Position numbers and translations under genes: made by a program
NCBI GenBank assembly: GCA_021234155.1
Contig: JAJEKV010000507.1
Coordinates: 1 to 64,000 of the forward strand
Length of the DNA: 64,000 nucleotides
Reading direction: 5' to 3'
DNA from: Isoetes taiwanensis
Taxonomy: Eukaryota; Streptophyta; Lycopodiopsida; Isoetales; Isoetaceae
The notes under the pieces: generated by a model
Database searches by the model: none
What the model was told of the DNA's origin: nothing
What the model saw: the letters and a program-made list of their open reading frames with translations, nothing else
Shown here: piece after piece, positions 24,301 through 35,556 of the stretch
How positions within the stretch are numbered: position 1 is the stretch's first letter
Layout of the letters: each line of letters opens with the position of its first letter

Positions 24301-25540
24301 CATTAGCCCAATGGCATGGCACAATCATGTTGCATTTCTAAAAGACTTGGTCGCTTTCTTGCCTTTTTAACTGAAGTGTGTGCCTTTTATTTTTTCATAT
24401 AAACTTATGCATGGTAATCATTATTTGACAACAGAATTGTTATTTTCGACGACTAAGACCCACAAACTATTGTCCTCTATGGCTAAGGTCCATCTAGAGT
24501 CCAACTTAGTTTTGTTCAATTTTGAAAAATAAATAGATAGAATATGCTAATGTGTCAATGTACAATATGACAATCATCATATCAACGTTAGTTAAGTATA
24601 TGTGCTAAAACCCACTTTCTAATGGACGGATTCAAAAAAAACCAAATTGGGCATAAACAATTTGACCGATACGAGGGGGCCTTTCATTCTTAAAACATAG
24701 TACACCAATCATAGATAGATTAGTAGGAGATTGTAACATCAATGGGGACCAAATGGTCTTGGGACAAGTGCATGGGCAAGGGCGTGATGCTAAAACCAAA
24801 CAAAAAGGACATGCCGCTCATCCAACAAGAACATGAAGCCCATACTATACAATACAGACATTTTTTGAGAAATATATATTGTGAATTTGTACGTTCCTAC
24901 ACCATATTATCACTTGATTTTACACTATCCAGTTTTGTTTCATTTTGGTATTTTCTATTAGGATTTATGGTTTGAATATAACATATTCACTTTAGTTATA
25001 TGGAAATGGGAACAAATATATACATCAACATGTAAGATATGACGTGGATTTTATATGCGTGACATCACGTACCTAATATTCTCCATTTCTGATGCACATG
25101 TGTACAACAAAGTGACATCATTGTCCTACCTTTGGTCAATCTTCTACAGTTATTTCGCTCATCACTTGCCCTTATCGACGACAAGTACTAGAAGAATATG
25201 TTCTTCATTTATCGTTTTAGCTAAAATCTCATTTGTCTACTTCTCAAGATAAACTAAAAGCTTGAGGTTTAAAGGGCTTGAAGTCATCTATTCCTTCTCG
25301 TACATATCTTCTACACACCATATTTTCGCATCTAAAATGTTAGAAATCATTTCAATGCCAATCAAACCTCACATATGAATAAAATAGCGAGCAAAATATA
25401 TATCTTAAAATATCCTAGCAACATTATTCATCAATCTAGATAGCTTTCCGGGTTACACATTACAATGACATGACAAGAAGAATATAGAAAAAGCGTCTTT
25501 TTACCTGATCAACAAGTGGGGCGGCAAAATCTAGACTCAT
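24301..25540. other. no gene seen
   Basis: AT-rich. The frame at 24,742-24,975 (+), starting MGTKWSWDKCMGKGVMLKPN, shows no family motif. The stretch lies just 5' of the gypsy remnant and may be more of the same element, decayed past recognition. Confidence 0.4.
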
Positions 25541-26270
25541 CGTACTTTGACACCTATAATTCCTAGAACTTTGATGCAATAGTAGAGACTTGGTGACAAA
25601 AGTACGTACATCAATAACTACGTACATGCTTCCACTTGGCGGAACTCCATTCTTTTCGAACTCGTCAAAGATTCTCGTTAGTCCCTTAGTCTTATTGGGC
25701 GGTGACTCTGTCAATCCTAGTCTCCAGAATCTAGACTTGAGAAACTCCAAAGCTCTTCAATTAGATCTTCAACATCACCTTCATCGAAAGCACGAAATGC
25801 TGTCGACATTATCTTGGAATTTGCATCGTCCTAAATTTCACGTTGAGACCTTATGCGCTTCTTCGTTGGGACCTCCTACCTCACGCCCCTCGCAACAAGC
25901 TTGACTATTGTCGTCTTGGTCCTTATCGGATCACAACTTAGATCACAGCGATGTGGCATTAAAACCGAGCTCCCTCCACTGTCGACTCCATCGATTATTT
26001 CATGTTTTCTATTGGAGCCCTACACATTAATATTTTAAGGCGTTCCTTCACGCCACCACCGGTGGATATTGATGATCATGAGGAGTTCGAGGTTCGAGAA
26101 ATTCTAGACTCCAAGTTTCTTCGTCTACATCAGATACCTTGTTAATTGGAAGGTTACTCATCAGTGATGTAACACGGGAGCCCGGCCGAGAATTTGACTA
26201 ATGCTCCTCCGATAAAATTGCGAACTTTCACCGTTGCCCGGATAAGTTTAATTTGAGTACTCGGGACCTA
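25540..26270 (+). mobile_element. Ty3/gypsy chromovirus remnant: integrase C-terminus and chromodomain
   Basis: Reading across frameshifts on the + strand gives the end of a gypsy integrase. NKLDYCRLGPYRI at about 25,893-25,930 matches the usual KLDYRRLGPFRI motif. A diverged ELPPS...FHVSLLEPY-type motif follows at about 25,965-26,025. A chromodomain starts near 26,060 (EEFEVREILDSKF), followed by a WK motif and a PAENLTNAP motif at about 26,190-26,220. RT and RNase H are not recognisable upstream. Frameshifts occur roughly every 50-100 bases. No LTR pair could be delimited. Confidence 0.8.
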
Positions 26271-26560
26271 CAAGCTCAGGGACTCGTTATCGTCGTGGAG
26301 GGGGATCTAATTAGAATAATTTGTATACGAACATTATACTCATATGTACAAAAGATGGTTGTCACTCGGGGATGCAAAGGGTAGTTGCACAAGGATGGTT
26401 TGAATTTGCACCACCTTTGCCAAAAGCTTACTAATATTTGTTGAAGGCAGTCCCTCACGCCTTTCTCATATGCTGGGCTTTTTCTAGGAGGTTGTAGAAT
26501 ATCCTAGAAACCTACATGCCTTGCCTTAACACTTGGCATGATCTCATCCATTGGAGTGGC

Positions 26561-26779
26561 GGGTAAAAGAATGCTAGGGTGTCTAAAAAAAAATGCCCCC
26601 CTTACATTATAATGTAGGGGCACCTATTATTGTTTTTCTTTTTAATTAAAGTTGGTTGGGATAGAAATTATTCCCACGTCACCCATTCGAAATTATGGGA
26701 ATTGGTTTGTTATACATTTGAAATGTGATCTCTTACTCTACATTTGGCCAAATGTAGGACACCTAACATTCTTTTACCC
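26561..26779. mobile_element. 219-bp MITE with 22-bp terminal inverted repeats
   Basis: The left end GGGTAAAAGAATGCTAGG (26,561) pairs with the right end ACCTAACATTCTTTTACCC (ending 26,779), and the inverted repeat continues to the TGTC/GACA word. A second palindrome (TACATTATAATGTA) sits near the left end at about 26,607. It lies just 3' of the gypsy chromodomain. No coding capacity. Confidence 0.8.
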
Positions 26780-28011
26780 GGGCGTGATCACGATGGTTGG
26801 CCTATATATATAATGAGGCACCTCCTTCTTGTCGAACTATTTCGGTTCAACGCCGGTCTTGAGCCTTCTAGGTATCTGTCTCATGTTTGGGCCATTGTAC
26901 TCTTGACTCTTGTTCATATATTAGATTCTTCGGGCCGATCTTGGCATATTTCCTCGTGATTTATTTACCGTATTTTTTCAAGTATTTTTCTTGTTTTTGG
27001 CGTAGGTTCATGATGTGGTCCTTGTTACTTTACCCGACTAATGGGGCCCGTCCTTGAGCATAGAGTTGAATATTCTAGATTTGGCCATCCACTAGATTTT
27101 TTACCTTTTGCCTTGAATATATCTCATAAGTCCCAACAGTCAGGTGCCTTGTTGTTGCTTAGTTGGTACAATGCTCTTTCTATTTAAAATACGGCGTGGA
27201 CCTCTCTTCAACATTACCCTCCTGAACTCTTATATGTTCTACCTCACTTTTGCGATGGAGTTTATTCAAAAGTTTCTCTTTTCCATATTCTTTTTATTAT
27301 GTTATTTTGATACTATCTTGCTTCCCTCTTGAACACCTTCAAAATCCCTGGTGTTTCATTATCTGGTATACTTTCCTTTCTTGTTGTTCTCTTATAAATC
27401 TTTGCTTCTTTCCTTTTTATTAGCTTTATACTTGGTCCTCCATAAAATTCTTGTATCTCATAGCCTTGCCTCCTTCCTTTGCCCTTATAGATTCTAGATC
27501 TTTACCATCTTGCCCTTCTTATTTTAACGTCCCCGATTAGGTTTTGTTTGGTGTCGACCGTCTCTTTGTGGTACATGCCTTTGTTAATATCTCATCCAAC
27601 GTCCTCTCCATTTCCGTGGAACTTCTCTCTATTCAGCCTCCTTCGGTTATCATGGTATCCACCGGTCTCGAACTCTTCCATCTTGTTTGGGTCAATTTTA
27701 CCTCACCGGCGGTCCTCTTCTTGTGTCTGTGCCTCATTACTTGGGCCTTGACCGTAATCCTAATGGGTTTGTGTGTCTTCCTTGTCCTACCGCCATTCTA
27801 ATGTTGAAAGTCTTTTTTATCCCGTTTGCCCAATTGGGTCTCCTAAGACATAATCCTTTATACTCTTTCCTCCAAAAGATATGTTGAATCTTGAGAGGAA
27901 CCTCAAGCCAATATTGAGGAATCTAGATGAAACCTTAGGGGAAGTGACGAGAATCTCAAAGGAATATTGGAGAAATCTCTAAGATACTAATGGAATCTTG
28001 GGGATCTAAAG
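26780..28011. other. T-rich spacer ending in a GAATCT-rich patch
   Basis: Frames at 27,144-27,332 and 27,544-27,887 are open only because of base composition. At 27,885-28,011 words such as GAATCTTG, GGAATCT and GAATATTGG recur, resembling the stretch at 61,780-62,230. No gene is seen. Confidence 0.45.
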
Positions 28012-30118
28012 GAGATCTCAATTTTTGCAAATGGGCTTGATAACTGAATTTACGCAGTTGTGGCTTCAAAAATTACGAACTTCGGCTTTTTCTAAAATTA
28101 TCTACACAAGCTACTTGAGCGAGGTCCTATCGAGATTTGAACTTCGAGCTATTGGATTCAAAGTCAATGTCCTAACCACTAGACCATAGAACCCATAGGA
28201 AAAAAGAAGCGGTTAAATTAACATGGTTTATGCACAATCCCTCAAGTGCTTTCACTTTCGTTCACAAGCCATGGAGCACCTTCATTTGTCTACAATTCAA
28301 TGAGGTCCTATTGAGATTTGAACTCGAGCTATTGGATTCAAAGTCCAACATCCTGACTCACTTTTAGATATAACATAGCGATCAAATTGAGTAGCGGTTC
28401 GATATACAACATATCAACCTTCTACATTTATTTGAGACGTAGGCAAAAGGACCTACCCGGTCGTCAAGCATAATCATAGACAATCTCATGCTCCAAATTT
28501 ACTTGGGAAGCGGGGCAAGGAACTCACGCTTCAAACATAAGCATATGGGGTCTTGGATTTCAAAGTCCTATTCGGCATGAGCATAGGGAGATCTCAATTT
28601 TTGCAAGCTGTGTGAATTGAACTTCGGGTTTTTTCTAAAAATTGTCTATGCAAGCTACTTCGAGCGAGGTCCTATCGAGATTTGAACTTCGAGCTATTGG
28701 ATTCAAAGTCCAATGTCCTAACCACTAGACCATAGAACCCATAGGAAAAAAGAAGCGGTTAAATTAACATGGTTATGCACAATCCATCGAGTGCTTTCAC
28801 TTTGGTTCACAAGCCATTGAGCACCTTCATTTTCATTTTCAATGAGGTCCTATCGAGATTTGAACTTCGAGCTATTGGATTGAAAGTCCAACATTATAAC
28901 TCAATTTTTAGATATAACACAGCGGTCAAATTGAGTTGTGGTTCAAATATACAACATGTCAACCTTCTACATTGAACTTTTTTATTATAACTTGAGCTTG
29001 GATTAAAGTCCAAGGACCTAGACCATAAACCCATAGGAAAAAGCATAATCATAGACAATCTCATTTTTCCAAATTTACTTTTCCTTTTCTCTTTGAACAT
29101 TATAATCATTTTAGGCAAATTCATGAATTCACGCTTCAATCTCATGTTCAAACATAAGCATATGGGGTCTTGGATTTCAAAGTCCCTCGGCATGAGCATA
29201 GGAGATCTCAATTTTTGCAAGCTTTTGCAAATTCTGAACTTCGGGTTTTTCTAAAATTATCTACACAAGCTACTTTCGAGCGAGGTCCCTATCGAGATTT
29301 GAACTCGAGCTATTGGATTCAAAGTCAATGTCCTAACCACTAGACCATAGAACCCATAGGAAAAAGAAGAAGCGTTAAATTAACATGGTTTATGCACAAT
29401 CCCTCAAGTGCTTTCACTTTCGTTCACAAGCCATTTGAACACCTTCATTTGTCTACAATTCAATGAGGTCCTATCGAGATTTGAACTTCGAGCTATTGGA
29501 TTCAAAGTCCAACTTTTCTAACTCAATTTTAGATATAACATAGAGTCAAATTGAGTTCTTCCGGTTCGATATACAACATGTCAACCTTCTACATTTTATT
29601 TGAGGCGTAGGCAAGGACCCTCACCCGGTCAAGCATAATCATAGACAATCTCATGCTCCCAAATTTACTTGGAAGCGGTGCAAAGGAACTCATGCTTCAA
29701 ACATAAGCATATGGGGTCTTGGATTTTTAAAGTCCTCGGCATGAGCATAGGGAGATCTCAATTTTTTGCAAGCTGTGAATTGTGAATTCGAACTTCGGCT
29801 TTTTCTAAAAATTATCTCACAAGCCCTTTCGAGCGAGGGTCCTATCGAGATTTGAACTTCGAGCTATTGGATTCAAAGTCCAATATCCTAACCACTAGAC
29901 CATAGAACCCATAGGAAAAAAGAGAGCAGTTAAATTAATATGGTTATGCACAATCCATCGAGTGCTTTCACTTTCGTTCACAAGCCATTGAACACCTTCA
30001 TTTTCTATAATTCAATGAGGTCCCTATCGAGATTTTTTCGAGCTATTGGATTGAAAGTCCAACATTATAACTCAACTTTTAGATATAATGGCGGTTCTTT
30101 GAGAATCAAATTTTAGGC
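28012..30118. repeat. tRNA-bearing satellite, left block (unit about 530-620 bp)
   Basis: Four units are marked by the word TTTAGATATAAC or its variants (anchors at 28,366, 28,910, 29,531 and 30,081). Each carries a minus-strand tRNA-Gln-like segment (28,121-28,194; 28,666-28,740; 29,282-29,355; 29,835-29,910) and shared blocks such as CAAGCATAATCATAGACAAT and GGGAGATCTCAATTTTT. The unit from 28,910 to 29,531 is about 90 bp too long and contains pyrimidine-rich patches (29,068-29,095). The open frames here are repeat sequence, not genes. Confidence 0.95.
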
Positions 30119-30480
30119 AAGATATTCAACATGTCAACCTTTTTTTATTTTTTTAACCCCTTCAAACATCTTTATTCATTTCCCCTTCCTCTCATGCTTT
30201 CAATTTTCCCTTTGCTTTTTTTTCCCTTTCCCTTTTTCCCATTTCATTTTGGATTTTCCAATTTCTCAAATTTTTTGGAGATCTCAATTTTTTGCAAGCT
30301 TTTTTTTTTCTCTTTTTTGCTCACCTTTTCACAAGCCATTGTCTTACATTCATTTTCTTCCTTTTGAGGTCCTCTTCCTCTTTCGAGCTGCCCTTTTCCC
30401 CATCTCTTTTAGACCATTAACCCATGGGAAAAATTGAGTTGCGGTTTTAAATTAACTTTTTACTTTTTTTCTTCCTTTTA
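30119..30480. repeat. satellite unit interspersed with pyrimidine-rich patches
   Basis: Satellite words appear in the right order (CTTCAAACAT, TCTCATGCT, GGAGATCTCAATTTTTTGC, CACAAGCCATT, GAGGTCCTC, TTTCGAGCT, TTAGACCATTAACCCATG, TTAAATTAAC) but are joined by T/C-only filler. Distance from the unit anchor (30,081) to TTAAATTAAC is about 370 bp, as in an intact unit (32,436 to about 32,815). The filler therefore replaces satellite sequence; it is not added to it. Confidence 0.7.
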
Positions 30481-31896
30481 GTCTTTCCTTTTGTCTTTTT
30501 CCCTTTCTAACTTTTCATCATTTTCAAATTCCTTTCATCCTTTTCCTTTCCTTTCCCTTTTTTTCCCTTTGGATTCCTTTCCCTTTCCCTTTCTCTTTCC
30601 CTTGCCCTTGCCCTTTTCATATGCCTCTTTCCATTCTCTTTTCTCAACCTTTTTTATGTGCCCCTTTTCCTCCTTTCCCCATCCTCTTCCCCCTTTTCCC
30701 CTTTCCACTTTCTCCTTTCCTATTTTTATTTTTTCTTTTCCCTTTCCCATACTCTTTTTCCCCTTTCCTCACCCTTTCCCTCTTCCCTTTTTTCTCGTGC
30801 CCTTTTTTCCTTCCTCTTTTCCTCTTTTTCTATTCTTTGCTCCCTATCCTTTGCCTATTCTACTTTTCCTCCCTTTTCCATCATTTCCCTCTCCTTTTTT
30901 CTCGATGCACTTTTTGCTTCCAATTTCCTCTTTCTTCACCCTTTCTCTCTTCCCATTTTCTCTTTTCTTTTTTCCCTTTCCTCGTACCCTTTTCCCAAGT
31001 ACTCTTTTATCCTTTTCCCCATCTATTATTCTTTTTTCTTTATCATTCCCTTTTCCCATGCGCTTTGTTCGTCCCCTTCTTCCCACCCTTACTTTCTTAC
31101 ACTTTTCTCGGTGCCCTTTTTCCCTTCCCTTTCCCCCTCCCCTTTTCTATTCACTTTTCTATCCATTTTCTATTTCCTTTTCCCTTCTTTCCTTTTCCTT
31201 GCTTTCTAGCTTTTGTTTTTTTTCTTTACCTTTTTTCACTTCGTTTCTTTTTGGTTTTACCCTTCTTACCTTTCTCCTTCTTTCCTTCTCTTTTTTCCTT
31301 TTCCCTCTTTCCTTTCTTTTTTTTTCCTTTTCCATTTTTTCCTTCCTTTTTTTGTTTCCCCTTATCTTTTCCCTCTTCCCCTTTTTCCCTTCCCTTTTTC
31401 CTTTTTCCTTTTCCCATTTTCCTTTTCAACTATCGGATTGAGTGAATTTTGGCCACTGGTCCTTTTATCTTCCCCTTTTTCCTTTTCTCCTTCTCTTTTC
31501 CTTTTCCCCTTTCTTACATTTTTTTTTTGTTCCTTTTCCTTCTTCCCCTTTTTTGTTTTCTATTTTTCCTTTTCCATTTTTTATTTTTTCATATTCTTAT
31601 TTCTTCTTTTCCCTTTCTTTCTTTCTTTCTTTCTTTCCTTTTGTCCTTTCTCTCTACCTTTTCCTTTTTCTTCAATTTCCTCTCTCCTTTTCCTTTCCCC
31701 ATTCCCCTTTTCCCCTTTCCTCTTTCCCTTTCATCGTTTGACTATCGGAGTGAGTGAACCATATTCAAGACATACTCAAGACGAAATTTTAGTTGAAGAC
31801 ACGCACACTTCGTCTCTACCGTTGGTCAATCAAATCCTCGACCGTCTGATCTAGGGCTCCATTGAAGACACACGCTATAATTTTATAATATAAAGA
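30481..31896 (-). mobile_element. Helitron-like element with a 1.25-kb pyrimidine tract (5' end at 31,896)
   Basis: On the minus strand the right boundary reads TCTTTATATTATAAAATTAT, a Helitron-type 5' TC start, with host A at 31,897. The satellite resumes there in mid-unit (TTTTAGATATAACACAG), consistent with insertion between A and T. The 150 bp inside the boundary (31,740-31,896) match those of the Helitron at 44,795-46,736. The interior (30,481-31,735) is almost only C and T on the + strand. A GGATTGAGTGAA word recurs inside at about 31,434, suggesting a nested or duplicated end. The 3' terminus with its hairpin was not found. Long Phe/Pro/Ser/Leu frames here are low complexity. Confidence 0.7.
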
Positions 31897-32190
31897 TTTT
31901 AGATATAACACAGCGGTCAAATTGAGTTGCGGTTCGATATACAAGTCAACCTTCTATATTTATTTGAGAAGTAGGCAAGGACCTCGCCTGTCAAGCATAA
32001 TCATAGACAATCTCATGCTCCAAATTTACTTGGGAAGCAGGCAAGGAACTCACGCTTCAAACATAAGCATATGGGGTCTTGGATTTCAAAGTCCTCTGGC
32101 ATGAGCATAGGGAGATCTCAATTTTTTGCAAGCCTGTGCGAATTACGAACTCGGGTTTTTCTAAAAATTGTCTACGCAAGCTACTCGAAC

Positions 32191-32264
32191 GAGGTCCTAT
32201 CGAGATTTGAACTCGAGCTATTGGATTCAAAGTCCAATGTCCTAACCACTAGACCATAGAACCC
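32191..32264 (-). tRNA. tRNA-Gln(UUG)-like gene, representative of 11 copies in the satellite
   Basis: Read on the minus strand this has all cloverleaf parts: an acceptor 5' half GGTTCTA pairing (with G-U) with TAGGACC, an A box TGGTCTAGTGG, an anticodon arm TTGGA-CTTTGAA-TCCAA with anticodon TTG (Gln), and a T arm TCGAG-TTCAAAT-CTCGA whose GTTCAAATC is a B box. It closely matches plant tRNA-Gln(UUG). Equivalent copies: 28,121-28,194; 28,666-28,740; 29,282-29,355; 29,835-29,910; 32,722-32,795; 33,246-33,319; 33,769-33,842; 34,304-34,377; 34,833-34,906; 35,382-35,455. Copies up to 29,910 often have 1-base indels in the T arm. Whether any is transcribed or charged is unknown. Confidence 0.75.
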
Positions 32265-32360
32265 ATAGGAAAAAAGAAAGCAGCTAAATTAACATGGTTA
32301 TGCACAATCCATCGAGTGCTTTCACTTTCATTCACAAGCCATTGAGCGCCTTCATTTGTC

Positions 32361-32440
32361 TACAATTCAATGAGCTCAAATCGAGATTTGAACTCGAGCT
32401 ATTGGATTGAAAGTCCAACATTATAACTCAATTTTAGATA
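32361..32440 (-). repeat. second tRNA-like half per satellite unit (D arm lost)
   Basis: Each unit also has a partial tRNA-like segment between the CAATGAGGTCCTATCGAG word and the anchor. The T arm and anticodon arm are kept (CTTTCAA loop, TTC, in most copies; CTTTGAA in others), but the 5' half is replaced by AT-rich sequence with no A box. This suggests the unit began as a tRNA dimer. Equivalent segments precede the anchors at 28,366, 28,910, 29,531, 32,967, 33,482, 34,012, 34,540 and 35,078. Here the GAGGTCC word is changed to GAGCTCAAA. Confidence 0.65.
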
Positions 32441-35400
32441 TAACACAAATTGAGTTGCGCTTCGATATACAACATGTCAACCTTCTACATTTATTTGAGA
32501 AGTAGGCAAGGACCTCGCCTGTCAAGCATAATCATAGACAATCTCATGCTCCAAATTTACTTGGGAAGCAGGCAAAGAACTCACGCTTCAAACATAAGCA
32601 TATGGGGTCTTGGATTTCAAAGTCCTCTGGCATGAGCATAGGGAGATCTCAATTTTCTGCAAGGCTTTGCAAATTACGACCTCGGCTTTTTCTAAAAATT
32701 ATCTACACAAGCTACTCGAACGAGGTCCTATCGAGTTTTGAACTCGAGCTATTGGATTCAGAGTCCAATGTCCTAACCACTAGACCATAGAACCCATAGG
32801 AAAAAAAGAGCAGTTAAATTAACATGGTTTATGCACAATCCCTCAAGTGCTTTCACTTTCGTTCACAAGCCATCGAGCACCTTCATTTGTCTATAATTCA
32901 ATGAGGTCCTATCGAGACTTGAAGTCGAGCTATTGGATTCAAAGTCCAACATCCTGACTCACTTTTAGATATAACATAGAGATCAAATTGAGTAGCGGTT
33001 TGATATACAACATGTCAACCTTCTACATTTATTTGAGACGTAGGCAAGTACCTCGCCGGTCAAGCATAATCATAGACAATATCATGCTCCAAATTTACTT
33101 GAAAGCAAGGAACTCACGCTTCAAACATAAGCATATGGGGTCTTGTATTTTAAAGTCCTCTGGCATGAGAATAGGGAGATTTGCAAGCCTGTGTGAATTA
33201 CAAACTCGGCTTTTTCTAAAAATTGTCTATGCAAGCTACTTGAACGAGGTCCTATTGAGATTTGAACTCGAGCTATTGGATTCAAAGTCCAATGTCCTAA
33301 CCACTAGACCATAGAACCCATAGGAAAAAAGAGAGCAGTTAAATTAACATGGTTATGCACAATCCATCGAGTGCTTTCACTTTCGTTCACAAGCCATTGA
33401 GCGCCTTCATTTCCAATGAGGTCCTATCAAGATTTCAACTTGAGCTATTGGATTGAAAGTCCAACATTATAACTCAATTTTAGATATAACACAGCGCTCA
33501 AATTGAGTTGCGATTCGATATACAACATGTCAACCTTCTACATTTATTTGAGACGTAGGCAAGTACCTCGCCGGTCAAGCATAATCATAGACAATCTCAT
33601 GCTCCAAATTTACTTGGAAGCAGGCAAGGAACTCACGCTTCAAACTTAAGCATATGGGGTCAATTTTAAAGTCCTCTGGCATGAGAATAGGGAGATCTCA
33701 GTTTTTTGCAAGTGTGTGAATTACGAACTCTGCTTTTTCTAAAAATTGTCTACGCAAGCTACTTGAGCGAGGTCCTATCGAGATTTGAACTCGAGCTATT
33801 GGATTCAAAGTCCAATGTCCTAACCACTAGACCATAGAACCCATATGAAAAAAGAGCAGTTAAATTAACATGGTTATGCACAATCCATCGAGTGCTTTCA
33901 CTTTCGTTCACGAGCCATTGAGCGCCTTCATTTGTCTATAATTCAATGAGGTCCTATCGAGACTTGAAGTCGAGCTATTGGATTCAAAGTCCAACATCCT
34001 GACTCACTTTTAGATATAACATAGAGATCAAATTGAGTAGCGGTTCGATATACAACATGTCAACCTTCTACATTTATTTGAGACGTAGGCAAGTACCTCA
34101 CCGGTCAAGCATAATCATAGACAATCTCATGCTCCAAATTTACTTGAAAACAGGCAAGGAACTCACGCTTCAACCATAAGCATAAGGGGTCTTGGATTTT
34201 AAAGTCCTCTGGCATGAGAATAGGGAGATCTCAATTTTTTGCAAGCCTGTGTGAATTACGAACTCGGGTTTTTCTAAAAATTGTCTACGCAAGCTACTTG
34301 AACGAGGTCCTATCGAGATTTCAACTCGAGCTATTGAATTTAAAGTCCAATGTCCTAACCACTAGACCATAGAACCCATAGGAAAAAAGAGAGCAGTTAA
34401 ATTAACATGGTTATGCACAATCCATCGAGTGCTTTCACTTTCGTTCACAAGCCATTGAGCGCCATCATTTTCAATGAGGTCCTATCGAGATTTGGACTCG
34501 AGCTATTGGATTGAAAGTCCAACATTATAACTCAATTTTAGATATAACACAGCGGTCAAATTGAGTTGCGGTTCGATATACAACATGTCAACCTTCTACA
34601 TTTATTTGAGAAGTAGGCAAGGACCTCGCCTGTCAAGCATAATCATAGACAATCTCATGCTCCAAATTTACTTGGGAAGCAGGCAAGGAACTCACGCTTC
34701 AAACATAAGCATATGGGGTCTTGGATTTCAAAGTCCTCTGGCATGAGCATAGGGAGATCTCAATTTTTTGCAAGCCTGTGCGAATTACGAACTCGGGTTT
34801 TTCTAAAAATTGTCTACGCAAGCTACTCGAACGAGGTCCTATCGAGATTTGAACTCGAGCTATTGGATTCAAAGTCCAATGTCCTAACCACTAGACCATA
34901 GAACCCATAGGAAAAATGAGAGCAGTTAAATTAACATGGTTATGCACAATCCATCGAGTGCTTTCACTTTCATTCACAAGCCATTGAGCGCCTTCATTTG
35001 TCTACAATTCAATGAGCTCAAATCGAGATTTGAACTCGAGCTATTGGATTGAAAGTCCAACATTATAACTCAATTTTAGATATAACACAAATTGAGTTGC
35101 GCTTCGATATACAACATGTCAACCTTCTACATTTATTTGAGAAGTAGGCAAGGACCTCGCCTGTCAAGCATAATCATAGACAATCTCATGCTCCAAATTT
35201 ACTTGGGAAGCAGGCAAGGAACTCACGCTTCAAACATAAACATATGGGGTCTTGGATTTCAAAGTCCTCTGGCATGAGCATAGGGAGATCTCAATTTTCT
35301 GCAAGGCTTTGCAAATTACGACCTCGGCTTTTTCTAAAAATTATCTACACAAGCTAAATTATCTACACAAGCTACTCGAACGAGGTCCTATCGAGATTTG

Positions 35401-35556
35401 AACTCGAGCTATTGGATTCAGAGTCCAATGTCCTAACCACTAGACCATAGAACCCATAGGAAAAAAAGAGAACAGTTAAATTAACATGGTTTATGCACAA
35501 TCCCTCAAGTGCTTTCACTTTCGTTCACAAGCCATCGAGCACCTTCATTTGTCTAT

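Larger units (their letters stand above)
31897..35556. repeat. tRNA-bearing satellite, right block (about 7 units, 5-unit higher-order period)
   Basis: Anchors TTTAGATATAAC lie at 31,901, 32,436, 32,967, 33,482, 34,012, 34,540 and 35,078, giving spacings of 515-538 bp. Two unit types, with ACATTATAACTCAA or ACATCCTGACTCAC before the anchor, mostly alternate. The block 31,901-32,900 is repeated nearly identically at 34,540-35,556, sharing private variants such as GAGCTCAAATCGAG and AACACAAATTGAGTTGCGC, so a higher-order repeat of 5 units (about 2,639 bp) is present. The array stops at 35,556 inside a unit. Confidence 0.95.

Noticed and set aside
30491-31854. Open frames of up to 316 codons rich in Phe, Pro, Ser and Leu
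   Set aside because: They exist only because the strand is almost pure C/T, which excludes stops in several frames at once. No motif, and all frames look alike.
31922-35277. Repeated frames of about 60 codons (MSCGSIYNMSTFYIY type)
   Set aside because: They are the satellite unit translated. They start and end at the same points in each unit and lack any protein feature.
28012-35556. CRISPR-like array
   Set aside because: Units of about 530 bp without short direct repeats and unique spacers, in a plant nuclear genome.
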